Positions 24,253 to 33,584 of a DNA stretch of 64,000 bases are shown piece by piece. The number at the start of each line of letters is the position of its first letter. Positions within the stretch are counted from its first letter, which is position 1. The position numbers were made by a program, and so were the translations under genes. Source of the stretch: Bradyrhizobium sp. DOA9 (GTDB lineage Bacteria; Pseudomonadota; Alphaproteobacteria; Rhizobiales; Xanthobacteraceae); NCBI RefSeq assembly GCF_000617845.2, contig NZ_DF820425.1, positions 4,081,725 through 4,145,724 of the forward strand, given 5' to 3'. Below the pieces are notes generated by a model. The model was not told the origin of the DNA. It made no database searches and saw only the letters and a program-made list of their open reading frames with translations.

Positions 24253-25611
24253 GTGGCCGCCGGAGGCCGCGCCGGATCGCTGGCGTTCAAATCGCTGATC
24301 TCGCGCATCGTGTTCCTGCACATCGTCGCGGTCGCGGTGGTCGCGATCTTCCTGCCGCTGGTGTTGTTCTGGCTGCTCAACTCCGAGATCGATCAGCTGC
24401 ATCGCGATGCCATGCGCGCCCAGGCCGAGGTGCTGGCGGAGCGTATCGTCGCGCAGCCGGACGGCACGTTGACCTTCAACCTGCCCGACAGCCTCAAGGG
24501 ACTCTATTCGGACGCTTACGGCCGCTACCAGTTCGACATTCGCGATTCCGACGGCCGGTTGCTGTTCTCATCGCACCGGCGCACCGCCACGGCGGCGGCG
24601 CCACGCTTGTCCGACACCATCTCGGGCGCGGGCGTCAGCCGCGATATTGCCGGCAGGACGGTGCGGATCCAGGTCGCGGAGGACCTCGCGCACCGCGACG
24701 TCATCATCGACGACATCGTCTCGAACTTCTTCCGGCGGGTCGCGTGGATCACCATCCCGATCCTGCTGGTCCTGCTCGCCACCGACATCATCATCTTTCG
24801 CCGCGCGATCGCGCCGGTGTGGAAGGCGTCGCAGGAGGCCAGCAATATCGGCCCCGCCCGCACCGACATCCGGCTGCCGACAGCACGGATTCCGCGCGAG
24901 GTCGTGCCGCTGGTCACCGCCGTGAACCAGGCGCTCGACCGCCTCGAGGCCGGCTTCCGCGTGCAGCGGCAGTTCACGGCGGATGCCGCGCATCAATTGC
25001 GCACGCCGCTAGCGATCCTGCGCACGCGGATCGAGACGCTCGGCGACGGGACCGAACGGCAGGCGCTGCATGCCGACATCGAAGCCATGAGCCGGATCGT
25101 CGCCCAGCTGCTGGAGATCGCCGAGCTCGACACGCTGGTGCTCGATCCCGGCGAGACCGCGGACTTGCGCGCCGTCTGTGCCGAGGTGGTCGCCTCGATC
25201 GCCCCGTTTGCGATCGCGCAACGCAAGGACATCGCGCTGAAGGGCACCGACGCGCCGGTGCTGATCCACGGCAATTCGGAGATGCTGCAGCGCGCGGTCT
25301 TCAATCTTGCCGAAAACGCCATCAAGTTCACGGCGAAGGGCACCACCGTCGACGTCGAGGTGGGCGAGGACGGTTCGGTGCGCGTGCGCGATTCCGGCCC
25401 GGGGATCGCGGAGGCCGAGCGCGAGCTGATCTTCCAGCGCTTCTGGCGCGCCGATCGCCGGCGCAGCGACGGTGCGGGACTGGGACTCTCGATCGTGCGT
25501 ACCGTAGCGGATGATCACGCCGCCACGGTCGCGGTGGAGAACCTCCCCGGCGGCGGTGCAGAGTTCACGCTGCGGTTTCGGCTGGCGGGAAAGGGCGCTT
25601 CGCCGCGATAG
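24253..25611 (+). CDS. sensor histidine kinase (TctE/QseC-like)
   Basis: A 452-residue kinase partner of the upstream response regulator. Helix one (~16-42, ISRIVFLHIVAVAVVAIFLP), a periplasmic domain (~43-162), helix two (~163-182), a HAMP-like linker, the acceptor motif FTADAAHQLRTPLAILRTRI with His247, then NLAENAIKFTAKG (N box), DSGPGIAEAERELIFQRFWR (G1/F) and GAGLGLSIVRT (G2). The GTG start follows the regulator's stop by one base. The periplasmic sensor is of the TctE type, with no recognised ligand. Confidence 0.93.
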   Translation: MAAGGRAGSLAFKSLISRIVFLHIVAVAVVAIFLPLVLFWLLNSEIDQLHRDAMRAQAEVLAERIVAQPDGTLTFNLPDSLKGLYSDAYGRYQFDIRDSDGRLLFSSHRRTATAAAPRLSDTISGAGVSRDIAGRTVRIQVAEDLAHRDVIIDDIVSNFFRRVAWITIPILLVLLATDIIIFRRAIAPVWKASQEASNIGPARTDIRLPTARIPREVVPLVTAVNQALDRLEAGFRVQRQFTADAAHQLRTPLAILRTRIETLGDGTERQALHADIEAMSRIVAQLLEIAELDTLVLDPGETADLRAVCAEVVASIAPFAIAQRKDIALKGTDAPVLIHGNSEMLQRAVFNLAENAIKFTAKGTTVDVEVGEDGSVRVRDSGPGIAEAERELIFQRFWRADRRRSDGAGLGLSIVRTVADDHAATVAVENLPGGGAEFTLRFRLAGKGASPR

Positions 25612-25678
25612 CGGCGAGACGGGTGAGGGGTTCTGTCCGCGAGTCTCAGTCCAGTCTCGATTGAATGCGCGGAGAGAG

Positions 25679-25759
25679 ACCCCTCATCCGGCGCGAACTG
25701 CGTTCGCGCCACCTTCTCTCACATCCGCCTTCGCCAAGGCTTCGGCGGACATGAGGGGA
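25679..25759. repeat. intergenic palindromic repeat (CCCCTCAT ... ATGAGGGG)
   Basis: ACCCCTCAT (25679-25687) pairs with ATGAGGGGA (25751-25759); inside are two smaller hairpins (GGCGCGAACTGCGTTCGCGCC and CCGCCTTCGCCAAGGCTTCGGCGG-like). This design, with CACCTTCTC and GAGAAGG, is a familiar dispersed intergenic element in bradyrhizobia. It separates the convergent kinase and M20 genes and may serve as a transcription end. Confidence 0.6.
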
Positions 25760-25779
25760 GAAGGAAGAAAACGCAGGCG

Positions 25780-27069
25780 CTATTTCAGCTTGCCGGTGGA
25801 CAGGTCCATGATCATGCGCGTCGCCAGATACAGCCGCGGCACGATGCTGCCCACCTGCACATATTCGGCATCGTTGGAGTGCGCGCCGAAGCCCGACAGG
25901 CCCATGCCTTCGACCACGGCTCCCTTGGACTGCAACGCGGCAAAAGCGGCGTCAGTGCCGCCGCCGGTCGGCTTCTCGTCGACCTTGAGGGATAGCCCGA
26001 TCTCTCCATAGATCGTCTTGCCATAGGCCGCCACGCGGCGCGAGGCCTCGCTGGCTTCGAGCGGCGGACGGCGCACCTCGAACTTCAACTCGACCCTGGA
26101 TTCGGGCAGCAGGCGATTCTTGATCTTGTCCTGCAGCGTCTTCTGCAGCTCGTCGAAGTCGGACACCTTGAGCGCGCGTGCGTCGGCCTGGGCGGTGGCC
26201 TCGGCAGGAATCACGTTGCGGTTGGTGCCTGACTTGGACACCGTCCAGTTCAGCTTCAGGCCCTGCTCGGGCTTGGACAGGTCCTTCATCTGCAGCACCT
26301 GGTGCGAGAGTTCGTACAGCGCATTCACGCCGCCCTCGGGCCGTGCGCCGGCATGCGACGACCTGCCGTGCACGCTGAGATAGGCCGAGCCGATGCCGCT
26401 GGTGGCAAGGCGCAGCGTGCCGTCGGTGCCGCCGCCCTCGAACGAGAACACCACGTCCTGATCCGATGCGAGCCTGGTAATGGTGCTGCGCCAGCCGGGC
26501 GAGGAGATCTCCTCGTCACCGTTCGTGAGCACCGTGAGCGTGCCGTAATCCCTGAAGTTCAGCTTCTGCAGCAACGCCACGGTATGGAGAATGAGCGCGA
26601 CGCCCTGCTTGTCGTCGGCGATACCGAGGCCGTAGGCCTTGTCGCCGTCGATGCGGAACGGCTGGTCCTTCAGCATGCCCTTCAGGTACACCGTGTCCAT
26701 GTGGGCAATCAGCATGATCTTCTTGGTCCCCGTGCCCTTGAACACGGCGTGGACCGCCGGTCCGATCTTCTCGGGGGTGTCGTCGAGGCGATGGATGTCG
26801 GTGGGTTGCAGGATCTCCACCGTGCCGCCGAGCTGCTTGAGCTGACCGGCAACGCGCTCGGCGATCTGGTTCAGGCCTTCGATGTCCTTGCTGCCGGATT
26901 CGATGTTGACGAGATCGCGCAGCGTGTCGAGCAGCGGCTGCTGCTCCTTTTGCGCCAGCGCATGGACGTCGGCGATCGGCTCGGCCTGCGCGATCGCAGC
27001 GGCACATGCCAGCCACAGCGAGGCGATCAACGGAGCGACGAGCGAGGAAACAGGGTGCGATCGGGGCAT
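25780..27069 (-). CDS. secreted M20 family metallohydrolase (glutamate carboxypeptidase-like)
   Basis: A 429-residue exported zinc hydrolase. The signal peptide is VSSLVAPLIASLWLACAAAI with cleavage near AQA. Metal-site motifs of the M20/CPG2 family follow: IMLIAHMDTVYLKGML (His, Asp), GLGIADDKQGVALILHTVAL (Asp), LTNGDEEISSPGWR (Glu-Glu), and GGGTDAAFAALQSKG near the C-terminus; the dimerisation domain contains SVHGRSSHAGARPEGGVNAL. CPG2-type enzymes release C-terminal glutamate from folates and N-acyl amino acids in the periplasm. The ATG at 27069 gives the signal peptide. It sits 117 bases after dctM on the same strand. Confidence 0.9.
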   Translation of the reverse strand: MPRSHPVSSLVAPLIASLWLACAAAIAQAEPIADVHALAQKEQQPLLDTLRDLVNIESGSKDIEGLNQIAERVAGQLKQLGGTVEILQPTDIHRLDDTPEKIGPAVHAVFKGTGTKKIMLIAHMDTVYLKGMLKDQPFRIDGDKAYGLGIADDKQGVALILHTVALLQKLNFRDYGTLTVLTNGDEEISSPGWRSTITRLASDQDVVFSFEGGGTDGTLRLATSGIGSAYLSVHGRSSHAGARPEGGVNALYELSHQVLQMKDLSKPEQGLKLNWTVSKSGTNRNVIPAEATAQADARALKVSDFDELQKTLQDKIKNRLLPESRVELKFEVRRPPLEASEASRRVAAYGKTIYGEIGLSLKVDEKPTGGGTDAAFAALQSKGAVVEGMGLSGFGAHSNDAEYVQVGSIVPRLYLATRMIMDLSTGKLK

Positions 27070-27186
27070 GCGCGGCCATCCATGAGGGTGGGGACCGCCC
27101 GGTATGCCTCCAATTCCAGTGCTTGTCACGCGCCGGCACGCGTCATGCTCCGCTCTAGCGGGGCATGACGGCGCGCGTCGTTCCCG

Positions 27187-28842
27187 CTACTTCTGCGGCG
27201 GACCGAGATCCAGCGGCGGCAGCTCGATCTGCGGCACCTCGATCTTGATCGTAGAGGGATCGATGTTCGTCGCCACGCCCTTGTAGTGCATCACCATCGA
27301 CGGGAACGCGATCACGAGGCCGACCATGATGATCTGGATGACGACGAAGGGCACCGCGCCCCAATAGATCTGGCCGGTGGTGACGGGATCCATCCGCTTG
27401 CCGGTGACGCGATCGGTGTATCGCTCCTTCGGCGCGACGGAGCGGAGATAGAACAGCGCAAATCCGAACGGCGGGTGCATGAACGAGGTCTGCATGTTGA
27501 CGCCGAGAATGACGCCGAACCAGATCAGGTCGATGCCGAGCTTTTCGGCGGCCGGCCCCAGCAGCGGGATCACGATGAAGGCCAGCTCGAAGAAGTCGAG
27601 GAAGAAGGCCAGCACGAACACGAGCGCGTTGACGAAGATCAGGAAGCCGATCTGGCCACCCGGCAGCGAGGTGAGCAGATGCTCGACCCAGACGTGACCG
27701 TTGACCCCGTAAAAGGTGAGCGAAAAAATACGGGCGCCGACCAGGATGAACACGACGAAAGCCGACAGCTTGGCGGTCGATTCCGTGGCCTGCCGGATCA
27801 GGTCCCAGCTCAACCGCCGCTTTGCAGCGCCGAGGATGAGGGCGCCGGCGGCACCCATCGCGCCGCCTTCGGTCGGCGTCGCGATGCCGATGAAGATCGT
27901 GCCCAGCACCAGGAAGATCAGGAACAGCGGCGGCACCATGACGAAGGTGGTCTGCTGGGCCATCTTGGACAGGAAGCGGAAGCCGGTGAGCTTGTCGATG
28001 CCCCAGTTCACCACCGCGACGGCGAACGCGAAGATGATGCCGTAGAACATGCTGAGCACGACGTAATCGGCGCCATGCACGCTCGAATTGCGCATCATGA
28101 ACCATCCGAACACGCAGCTTGCGAGGAACAGCATGCCGAGCGAGACGAGACCACGGCTGCCGTCGTCCTCGCGAAAGCCGATCGCCTCCTTCGGCAGGCC
28201 CGGCGCGGCTTTCGGCCAGATCATGCTGACGAGGAAGGCGTAGCCGGCATAGAGGGCCGCGAGCACGAGGCCCGGGATGAAGGCGCCTTCATACATGTCG
28301 CCGACGGACTTGCCGAGCTGGTCGGCCATCACGATCAGAACGAGCGAGGGCGGAATGATCTGCGCAAGCGTGCCGGACGCGGCGATGACGCCGGCGGCCA
28401 CGCGGCGATCATAGCCGTAGCGCAGCATGATCGGCAGCGAGATCAGGCCCATCGAGATCACGGACGCTGCGACCACGCCGGTCGTCGCAGCGAGCAGCGC
28501 GCCGACGAAGATCACGGCATAGGCGAGGCCGCCGCGGATGGTGCCGAACAGCTGGCCGATGGTGTCGAGCAGGTCCTCGGCCATGCCCGACCGCTCCAGC
28601 ACCAATCCCATGAAGGTGAAGAAGGGGATCGCGAGCAGCGTGTCGTTGTTCATCACGCCATAGACGCGCTCCGGCAGAGCCTGGAGAAAGTCGGGGTGAA
28701 ACTGGCCGAGCTCGACGCCGACGATGGCGAAGAACAGGCCGACGGCGCCGAGCGAGAATGCCGCCGGATAGCCGAGCAGCAGCATGACGACCAGCGACAC
28801 GAACATGATGGGCGCCATATTGGCGATGATGAATGCGGTCAT
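27187..28842 (-). CDS. dctM: TRAP transporter large permease subunit (DctM)
   Basis: A 551-residue membrane protein with 12 or more helices. MAPIMFVSLVVMLLLGYPAA, GVMNNDTLLAIPFFTFMGLV, GLAYAVIFVGALLAATTGVV, IIPPSLVLIVMADQLGKSVG and TPTEGGAMGAAGALILGAAK are DctM signatures; the last is the membrane segment forming the ion/substrate path. The sequence is of the large COG4664 (FcbT3) type, matching the class of the two binding proteins at 9-11 kb. It is 27 bases downstream of dctQ. Confidence 0.95.
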   Translation of the reverse strand: MTAFIIANMAPIMFVSLVVMLLLGYPAAFSLGAVGLFFAIVGVELGQFHPDFLQALPERVYGVMNNDTLLAIPFFTFMGLVLERSGMAEDLLDTIGQLFGTIRGGLAYAVIFVGALLAATTGVVAASVISMGLISLPIMLRYGYDRRVAAGVIAASGTLAQIIPPSLVLIVMADQLGKSVGDMYEGAFIPGLVLAALYAGYAFLVSMIWPKAAPGLPKEAIGFREDDGSRGLVSLGMLFLASCVFGWFMMRNSSVHGADYVVLSMFYGIIFAFAVAVVNWGIDKLTGFRFLSKMAQQTTFVMVPPLFLIFLVLGTIFIGIATPTEGGAMGAAGALILGAAKRRLSWDLIRQATESTAKLSAFVVFILVGARIFSLTFYGVNGHVWVEHLLTSLPGGQIGFLIFVNALVFVLAFFLDFFELAFIVIPLLGPAAEKLGIDLIWFGVILGVNMQTSFMHPPFGFALFYLRSVAPKERYTDRVTGKRMDPVTTGQIYWGAVPFVVIQIIMVGLVIAFPSMVMHYKGVATNIDPSTIKIEVPQIELPPLDLGPPQK

Positions 28843-28869
28843 GGATTCCCCCTACACCGTCGCCAACGG

Positions 28870-29451
28870 CTACTTCTTCTCGATCGCTTCGACGAGATGC
28901 TCGACTTCCGCTTCCAGCGCCGACACCTGTGATTCATGCGGGTCCGGTATCAAGCCGCGCATCACCGCAATCCGCTTGATCAGCTCGGAGATGCCTTGCA
29001 CCAGCAGGAACGCGAACCCGATCATGATCAGGGCTTTGGCGGGCCATTGCGGCAGACCGCCGGCATTGCCGGATTGCTCGTTGATCTGGAAGGAGCGCAG
29101 GAAGAACGGCACTCCGGTAATGATCATGACGATGCAGATCGGAACGAGGAAGAACACGTGACCGACGACGTCGATGACGTTGCGCGCCTTCTTCGGCATC
29201 GTGTTGTTCACGATGTCGATGCGGATGTGCTCATTGTCGAGCAGCGTCCAGGGCGAACATAGCAGGAAGACGATGCTGAACAGCACCCATTGCAGCTCCA
29301 GCCAGGAATTGGACGAGGTGTCGAACGTCTTGCGGATGATCGCGTTGACCGCCGAGATGATCACGGCGAGCACGATCAGCCACGCAATACGTTTGCCGGT
29401 CCAGCGCGTGAACGCGTCGATCCTGCTGCTCAGCTTAAGGAGCGCTTGCAA
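28870..29451 (-). CDS. dctQ: TRAP transporter small permease subunit (DctQ)
   Basis: A 193-residue four-helix membrane protein. IAWLIVLAVIISAVNAIIRK, SWLELQWVLFSIVFLLCSPW with DNEHIRIDIVNNTMP, VFFLVPICIVMIITGVPFFL and ALIMIGFAFLLVQGISELIK give the DctQ pattern, closest to the COG4665 (FcbT2) type. The start is TTG at 29451, chosen because GGAGGA lies eight bases upstream and the first conserved helix follows; the longer open frame (to 29571) adds a basic, non-family tail. It is the first gene of the dctQ-dctM-M20 operon. Confidence 0.9.
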   Translation of the reverse strand: MQALLKLSSRIDAFTRWTGKRIAWLIVLAVIISAVNAIIRKTFDTSSNSWLELQWVLFSIVFLLCSPWTLLDNEHIRIDIVNNTMPKKARNVIDVVGHVFFLVPICIVMIITGVPFFLRSFQINEQSGNAGGLPQWPAKALIMIGFAFLLVQGISELIKRIAVMRGLIPDPHESQVSALEAEVEHLVEAIEKK

Positions 29452-29620
29452 CGATAGGTCCTCCCCCGATTGTGCCCCGGCCGTCTTGACTGCGCCGAGA
29501 TGGCGCGTGGCTTGTCTCGCCGCGCAGGCATGAGGCCGCCGCACCAAACCAGCGGGCGTGCCGCCAGTCAATCGGAAGTTTGTTGATAGTTAAGGGGAAT
29601 AAGGCCGGAACCGAGTGCTG

Positions 29621-30655
29621 TCAGCCGCCGGTGACGCTCATGTGCCGGGAGACGCTGGGGCGGTCGTGGCGACGGTCGATGATGAAATCGTGGCCCTTGG
29701 GCTTCAGCCCGATGGCGCGGTCGATCGCATCCGCAAGCAACAGGTCGTCGCCGGATGCACGCAGAGGTTTCCGCAAGTCCGAGGCATCCTCGTGGCCAAG
29801 GCAGGTGTGCAGCGTTCCGGTGCAGGTGATGCGCACCCGGTTGCAGGATTCGCAGAAATTATGGGTCATCGGCGTGATGAAGCCGAGCTTGCCGCCTGTC
29901 TCGGCGACGCTGACATAGCGCGCCGGGCCGCCGGTGCTCTCGGCCAGATCCGTCAGCGTGAACTGCTGGGCGAGGCGGGCGCGCACCAGCGACAGCGGCA
30001 GATATTGGTCGATACGGCCCGATCCGATTTCGCCCATCGGCATCACCTCGATCAGCGTCAGGCCCATGCCCTTGCCGTGGGCCCAGCGCATCAGCGAAGG
30101 CAGCTCGTCCTCGTTGAGGTTCTTCAGCGCCACGGCGTTGATCTTGACGGCAAGCCCTGCGGCGCGCGCGGCCTCGATGCCTTCCAGCACCTTGTCGATC
30201 TCGCCCCAACGGGTGATCTCGCGAAACTTCCGGGGATCGAGCGTGTCGAGCGAGACGTTGATGCGGCGGACGCCGCAATCGGCGAGCTCCCGCGCGTGCT
30301 TCGCAAGCTGGGTGCCGTTGGTGGTCAGCGTCAGCTCGCTCAAGGCGCCGCTCGACAAATGCCGCGACAACGAGCGCACCAGCGACATCACGTTGCGGCG
30401 GACCAAGGGCTCGCCGCCGGTGAGGCGCAGCTTCTTCACGCCCTTGGCGATGAAGGCCGTGCAGAGCCGGTCGAGTTCCTCCAGCGTCAGCAGGTCCGCC
30501 TTGGGCAGGAACGTCATGTCTTCCGACATGCAGTAGAAGCAGCGCAGGTCGCAGCGGTCGGTGACGGAGACACGCAAATAGGTGATGGTCCGCCCGAACG
30601 GATCGGTCATCGCGCTCGACAGCGGGGCGCGGGGGCTCGCAGGAAGTCCGTTCAT
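29621..30655 (-). CDS. moaA: GTP 3',8-cyclase (molybdenum cofactor biosynthesis)
   Basis: A 344-residue radical-SAM enzyme that, with MoaC, converts GTP to cyclic pyranopterin monophosphate. N-terminal cluster motif VTDRCDLRCFYCMSE (CxxxCxxC), GGEP in LRLTGGEPLVRRN, C-terminal cluster motif FCESCNRVRITCTG, and the functionally required C-terminal Gly-Gly (SVTGG). The ATG at 30655 (MNGLPASPRAPLSSAMTDPF) is preferred over the much longer open frame, whose upstream residues are Arg-rich shadow; the internal ATG of MTDPFGRTITYLRVS is also possible. No moaC or other Mo genes are adjacent. Confidence 0.95.
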   Translation of the reverse strand: MNGLPASPRAPLSSAMTDPFGRTITYLRVSVTDRCDLRCFYCMSEDMTFLPKADLLTLEELDRLCTAFIAKGVKKLRLTGGEPLVRRNVMSLVRSLSRHLSSGALSELTLTTNGTQLAKHARELADCGVRRINVSLDTLDPRKFREITRWGEIDKVLEGIEAARAAGLAVKINAVALKNLNEDELPSLMRWAHGKGMGLTLIEVMPMGEIGSGRIDQYLPLSLVRARLAQQFTLTDLAESTGGPARYVSVAETGGKLGFITPMTHNFCESCNRVRITCTGTLHTCLGHEDASDLRKPLRASGDDLLLADAIDRAIGLKPKGHDFIIDRRHDRPSVSRHMSVTGG

Positions 30656-30761
30656 AGCAAATGCCTTGTCACTTACGGCGGCGGGCGCACCTGCTTCAGC
30701 GGTGCGGCCTGAGCAATCTAAGCATCGGAGGCGGCTAGGACAATCGGGTGGTATGGGTAAC

Positions 30762-31238
30762 TCAGCGCTTGCCTGCATTCGGATCGGGGAAGGGCGAGCT
30801 CGGTGCGGGTGCAGCATCGGCCGGCGGCGCGGCGGGCGCGGCCGGCTTCGGCTTCGAATTCTTGGGCCGATGCGGCTTGCGAGCGGGCTTCGGCGGCGCC
30901 GCCGGCTGGAGTTCCGCAAACACCGGATTCGGATCGGTGGTGACCGAGGCGGGCGTGGTGAAATCGCCGGGATTCTTGATCACGTTCACCGGCACGCTGG
31001 TCGGCTGGTACTTGGGCAGCGTGAAAGCGACGGTGAAGGGGGCGTCGGGGGCGGGAACCGAGACCGAGCAGGGGGTCTTGCAGCCCTGGCCAAGCGATGT
31101 GGTGGCGTCAGCCCCTGGCGGATTGGATTCGAGCCGGACCTGGATGGGCGGCGGCGCCGAGTTGAACATGTCCCAGGACATCGAGGAGCAGCCACCCAGG
31201 CTCGCTCCTGCCAAGGCAATCGCGATGAGACGACGCAT
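30762..31238 (-). CDS. lipoprotein with PEGA-like domain
   Basis: A 158-residue envelope lipoprotein. The signal MRRLIAIALAGASLGGC has a lipobox with Cys17. The mature part contains IQVRLESNPPGADATTSLGQ, a disulfide-like pair (GCKTPC) and FTVAFTLPKYQPTSVPV, which fits the small beta-sandwich PEGA domain, and ends in a Pro/Ala/Lys-rich tail. It probably lies at the cell surface or periplasm; function unknown. A CtrA-like octamer TTAACCAT lies on the minus strand at 31347-31340, 100 bases upstream. Confidence 0.75.
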   Translation of the reverse strand: MRRLIAIALAGASLGGCSSMSWDMFNSAPPPIQVRLESNPPGADATTSLGQGCKTPCSVSVPAPDAPFTVAFTLPKYQPTSVPVNVIKNPGDFTTPASVTTDPNPVFAELQPAAPPKPARKPHRPKNSKPKPAAPAAPPADAAPAPSSPFPDPNAGKR

Positions 31239-31396
31239 GAACCATCCACTTCAACTGCGGCGCGCTGCCACATCCCCCGGGGCCGACCTTAGAAGTGTCG
31301 CCTGGGGCAGGCAATTGGCGTGCGACGCATAGGCAATAGATGGTTAATGCAGGTGTTTTTTTTAATAGTTAAAAGATATCAGTGGCTTGCGGCAGG

Positions 31397-32086
31397 TCAA
31401 GCCATCATCAGGCTGATCGCGGCCGCCGGCAGGTCGCGCATGTGATGGATCAGCCGGTCGGGCTTCAGCTCGGCAATCGGGACATCGGTGTAGCCGAAGC
31501 TGACCCCGATCACGGGCACCCCGGCCCGCCGGGCGACGCCGACATCGGTTCCGGCATCGCCGACCATGATGCTGGCTTTCACCTCGCCCCCGGCCCGGGC
31601 CACGGTCTCGCGAAAAATGGTCGGATCGGGCTTCTGGACGCCAAAAGTGTCGGCACCGCAGATCGCCGCGAAGCGGCGGCTGAGGTCGAGCTGGTCCAGC
31701 AGGCGCTTCGACAGCCATTCCAGCTTGTTGGTGCAGACCGCGAGGCGGTGGCCTTGCGCGGAAAACTGGTCGAGGGCGGCCTCGAGCCCCTCGAAGGGGC
31801 GGGATTCCACCGCGATATGGTCGGCGTAGTACGCGATGAAATCCGCGGTCATCCGGTCCATGTCCGCGGGCGTGACGGTGCGGCCCTCCGCTTCCAGCCC
31901 TCGCTCGATCAGCTTGCGGGCGCCGGCGCCGATCATGTTGCGGGCCGAGGCCATCGGCACCGGCGGCAGGCCTTCGCGGTCGAGCACGTAGTTCAGGGCG
32001 GTGATCAGGTCGGGCGCCGTATCCACCAGCGTGCCGTCGAGATCGAAGACGATGGTGTGAGGGGACGTCGTCTTGAAGGAGGTCAT
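31397..32086 (-). CDS. gph: phosphoglycolate phosphatase (HAD superfamily)
   Basis: A 229-residue HAD hydrolase. Motif I with nucleophile Asp is HTIVFDLDGTLVDTAPDLIT; motif II is LAVCTNK; the motif III lysine lies in GVQKPDPTIF; motif IV is IMVGDAGTDVGVARRAGVPV. The helical cap segment EGLPPVPMASARNMIGAGAR is typical of Gph, which removes the 2-phosphoglycolate formed by Rubisco oxygenation or DNA repair. It is divergent from rpiA, with about 180 bases between them. Confidence 0.9.
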   Translation of the reverse strand: MTSFKTTSPHTIVFDLDGTLVDTAPDLITALNYVLDREGLPPVPMASARNMIGAGARKLIERGLEAEGRTVTPADMDRMTADFIAYYADHIAVESRPFEGLEAALDQFSAQGHRLAVCTNKLEWLSKRLLDQLDLSRRFAAICGADTFGVQKPDPTIFRETVARAGGEVKASIMVGDAGTDVGVARRAGVPVIGVSFGYTDVPIAELKPDRLIHHMRDLPAAAISLMMA

Positions 32087-32267
32087 GATCCCAGCGCTAC
32101 CGGTCCGGTCCTATCCGCGCAAGGGGCGGGCCCATAAGATCACCTTATAGGACTGCTCCCAGACCCTGTTCCAGGCCCTGTTCTCTTGGGGAAAACGAGG
32201 CTACATAGGCGCCCGAAAGCGGACGGAATCGGCCGCATGTTCGAGATTTCACAGGGCAGGCGCACAC

Positions 32268-32999
32268 GTGACCATGGACCAGTTGAAGCGGCAGGCTGCG
32301 GCGCGTGCGCTGGAAGAGGTGCGCGACGGCATGCAGCTCGGGCTCGGCACCGGCTCGACCGCCAAGCATTTCGTCGAGCTGCTCGGCGAGCGCGTCGCCG
32401 CCGGGCTCAAGGTGATCGGCGTGCCGACCTCCGAGGCGACGCGCTCCGATGCCGAACGCTGCGGCGTGAAGCTGACGACGCTGGACGAGATCGATCGTCT
32501 CGACCTCACGATCGACGGCGCCGACGAGATCGATCCCGAGCTCAACCTGATCAAGGGCGGCGGCGGCGCGCTGTTGCGCGAGAAGATCGTGGCGGCCGCC
32601 TCGGATCGCATGATCGTGATTGCCGACGACAGCAAATGGGTGCCGAGCCTCGGCAAGTTTCCGCTGCCGGTCGAGGTCATCCCGTTCGGGCTCGGTGCGA
32701 CGCGCCGCGCGATCGAAAAGGCATTTGCCGAATGCGGCGTTTCCGGGCACATGGCGGTCCGCAAGGTCAAAGGCGGGGACAAGGACGGCCACGTTTTCGT
32801 CACCGATGGCGGCCACTGGATCGTCGATGCCCAGCTCGGACGTATTCCGGATCCGCCGCGTCTCGCCAAGGCGTTGAGCGCGATTCCCGGCGTGGTCGAG
32901 CACGGGTTGTTCATCGGCTTGGCCAGCTCGGCCGTTCTGGCGGGCGGCGGCGGAATCCGCGTGATTGAACGGCGCAAGCCGAAAGGAGACCAGGAATGA
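32268..32999 (+). CDS. rpiA: ribose-5-phosphate isomerase A
   Basis: A 243-residue isomerase interconverting ribose 5-phosphate and ribulose 5-phosphate in the pentose phosphate pathway. GMQLGLGTGSTAKHFVELLG binds phosphate; DLTIDGADEIDPELNLIKGG and GGGALLREKIVAAAS carry the catalytic Asp, Glu and Lys residues. Start GTG at 32268; an ATG two codons further in is also possible. The stop overlaps the next gene's ATG by four bases (ATGA), so rpiA, the DUF2059 gene and gor form an operon. Confidence 0.95.
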   Translation: MTMDQLKRQAAARALEEVRDGMQLGLGTGSTAKHFVELLGERVAAGLKVIGVPTSEATRSDAERCGVKLTTLDEIDRLDLTIDGADEIDPELNLIKGGGGALLREKIVAAASDRMIVIADDSKWVPSLGKFPLPVEVIPFGLGATRRAIEKAFAECGVSGHMAVRKVKGGDKDGHVFVTDGGHWIVDAQLGRIPDPPRLAKALSAIPGVVEHGLFIGLASSAVLAGGGGIRVIERRKPKGDQE

Positions 33000-33538
33000 A
33001 GACCGTGTTGAAATTCTTGCCGGCTGCGGCTCTCGTTGCGGGATTGGCCCTTTCGGCCGCCCCGGCCGTGGCGCAGCAGGCGGGCCAGAAGGCTCCCGCG
33101 GCGCCGGCCCAGCCGAAGGCTTCGCCCGCGGCGATCGCGGCGGCCAAGGAGATCCTGCAGATCAAGAACGCCGCCGCGATGTATGCGGGCGCCGTGCCGG
33201 GCATGGTCGAGAAGACCAAGGGCGCGCTGATCCAGCAGAACCTGAACTACCAGAAGGAGCTCAACGAGGTCGCCCCGATCGTGGCCCAGCAGCTCAACGG
33301 CCGCCAGAACGAGATCGGCGAAGGCATGGCGCAGATCTATGCCACCGAGTTCACCGAGCAGGAGCTGAAGGACCTCGTCACCTTCTACAAGTCGCCCCTG
33401 GGCAAGAAGCTGATCGAGGCCGAGCCGCGCGCGATCGGGCAGAGCATGGCGTTCATGAACACCTGGGCCCAGACCTTCTCGGAAACCGTGATGGGCGCCT
33501 TCCGTGCCGAGATGCGCAAGCGTGGCAAGGAGATCTGA
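32996..33538 (+). CDS. DUF2059 domain secreted protein
   Basis: A 180-residue exported protein. The signal peptide (LKFLPAAALVAGLALSAAPA, cleavage near AVA-Q) is followed by a Pro/Ala linker and the DUF2059 helical domain (NEIGEGMAQIYATEFTEQEL and KDLVTFYKSPLGKKLIEAEP). It sits in the periplasm; its role is unknown. It overlaps rpiA by four bases and lies 46 bases before gor, so all three are probably co-expressed. Confidence 0.9.
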   Translation: MKTVLKFLPAAALVAGLALSAAPAVAQQAGQKAPAAPAQPKASPAAIAAAKEILQIKNAAAMYAGAVPGMVEKTKGALIQQNLNYQKELNEVAPIVAQQLNGRQNEIGEGMAQIYATEFTEQELKDLVTFYKSPLGKKLIEAEPRAIGQSMAFMNTWAQTFSETVMGAFRAEMRKRGKEI

Positions 33539-33584
33539 GCGCACCTATCTGAAAGGCGGTTCTTGAAAGGGGTCGGAGTGGACA

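Noticed and set aside
27286..28932. 548-residue plus-strand frame rich in Asp/Glu/His over dctM
   Set aside because: Composition is the antisense image of the DctM coding bias; DctM signatures on the minus strand are clear.
30656..30761. Molybdenum cofactor riboswitch upstream of moaA
   Set aside because: The leader is short and no matching paired elements could be drawn by eye.
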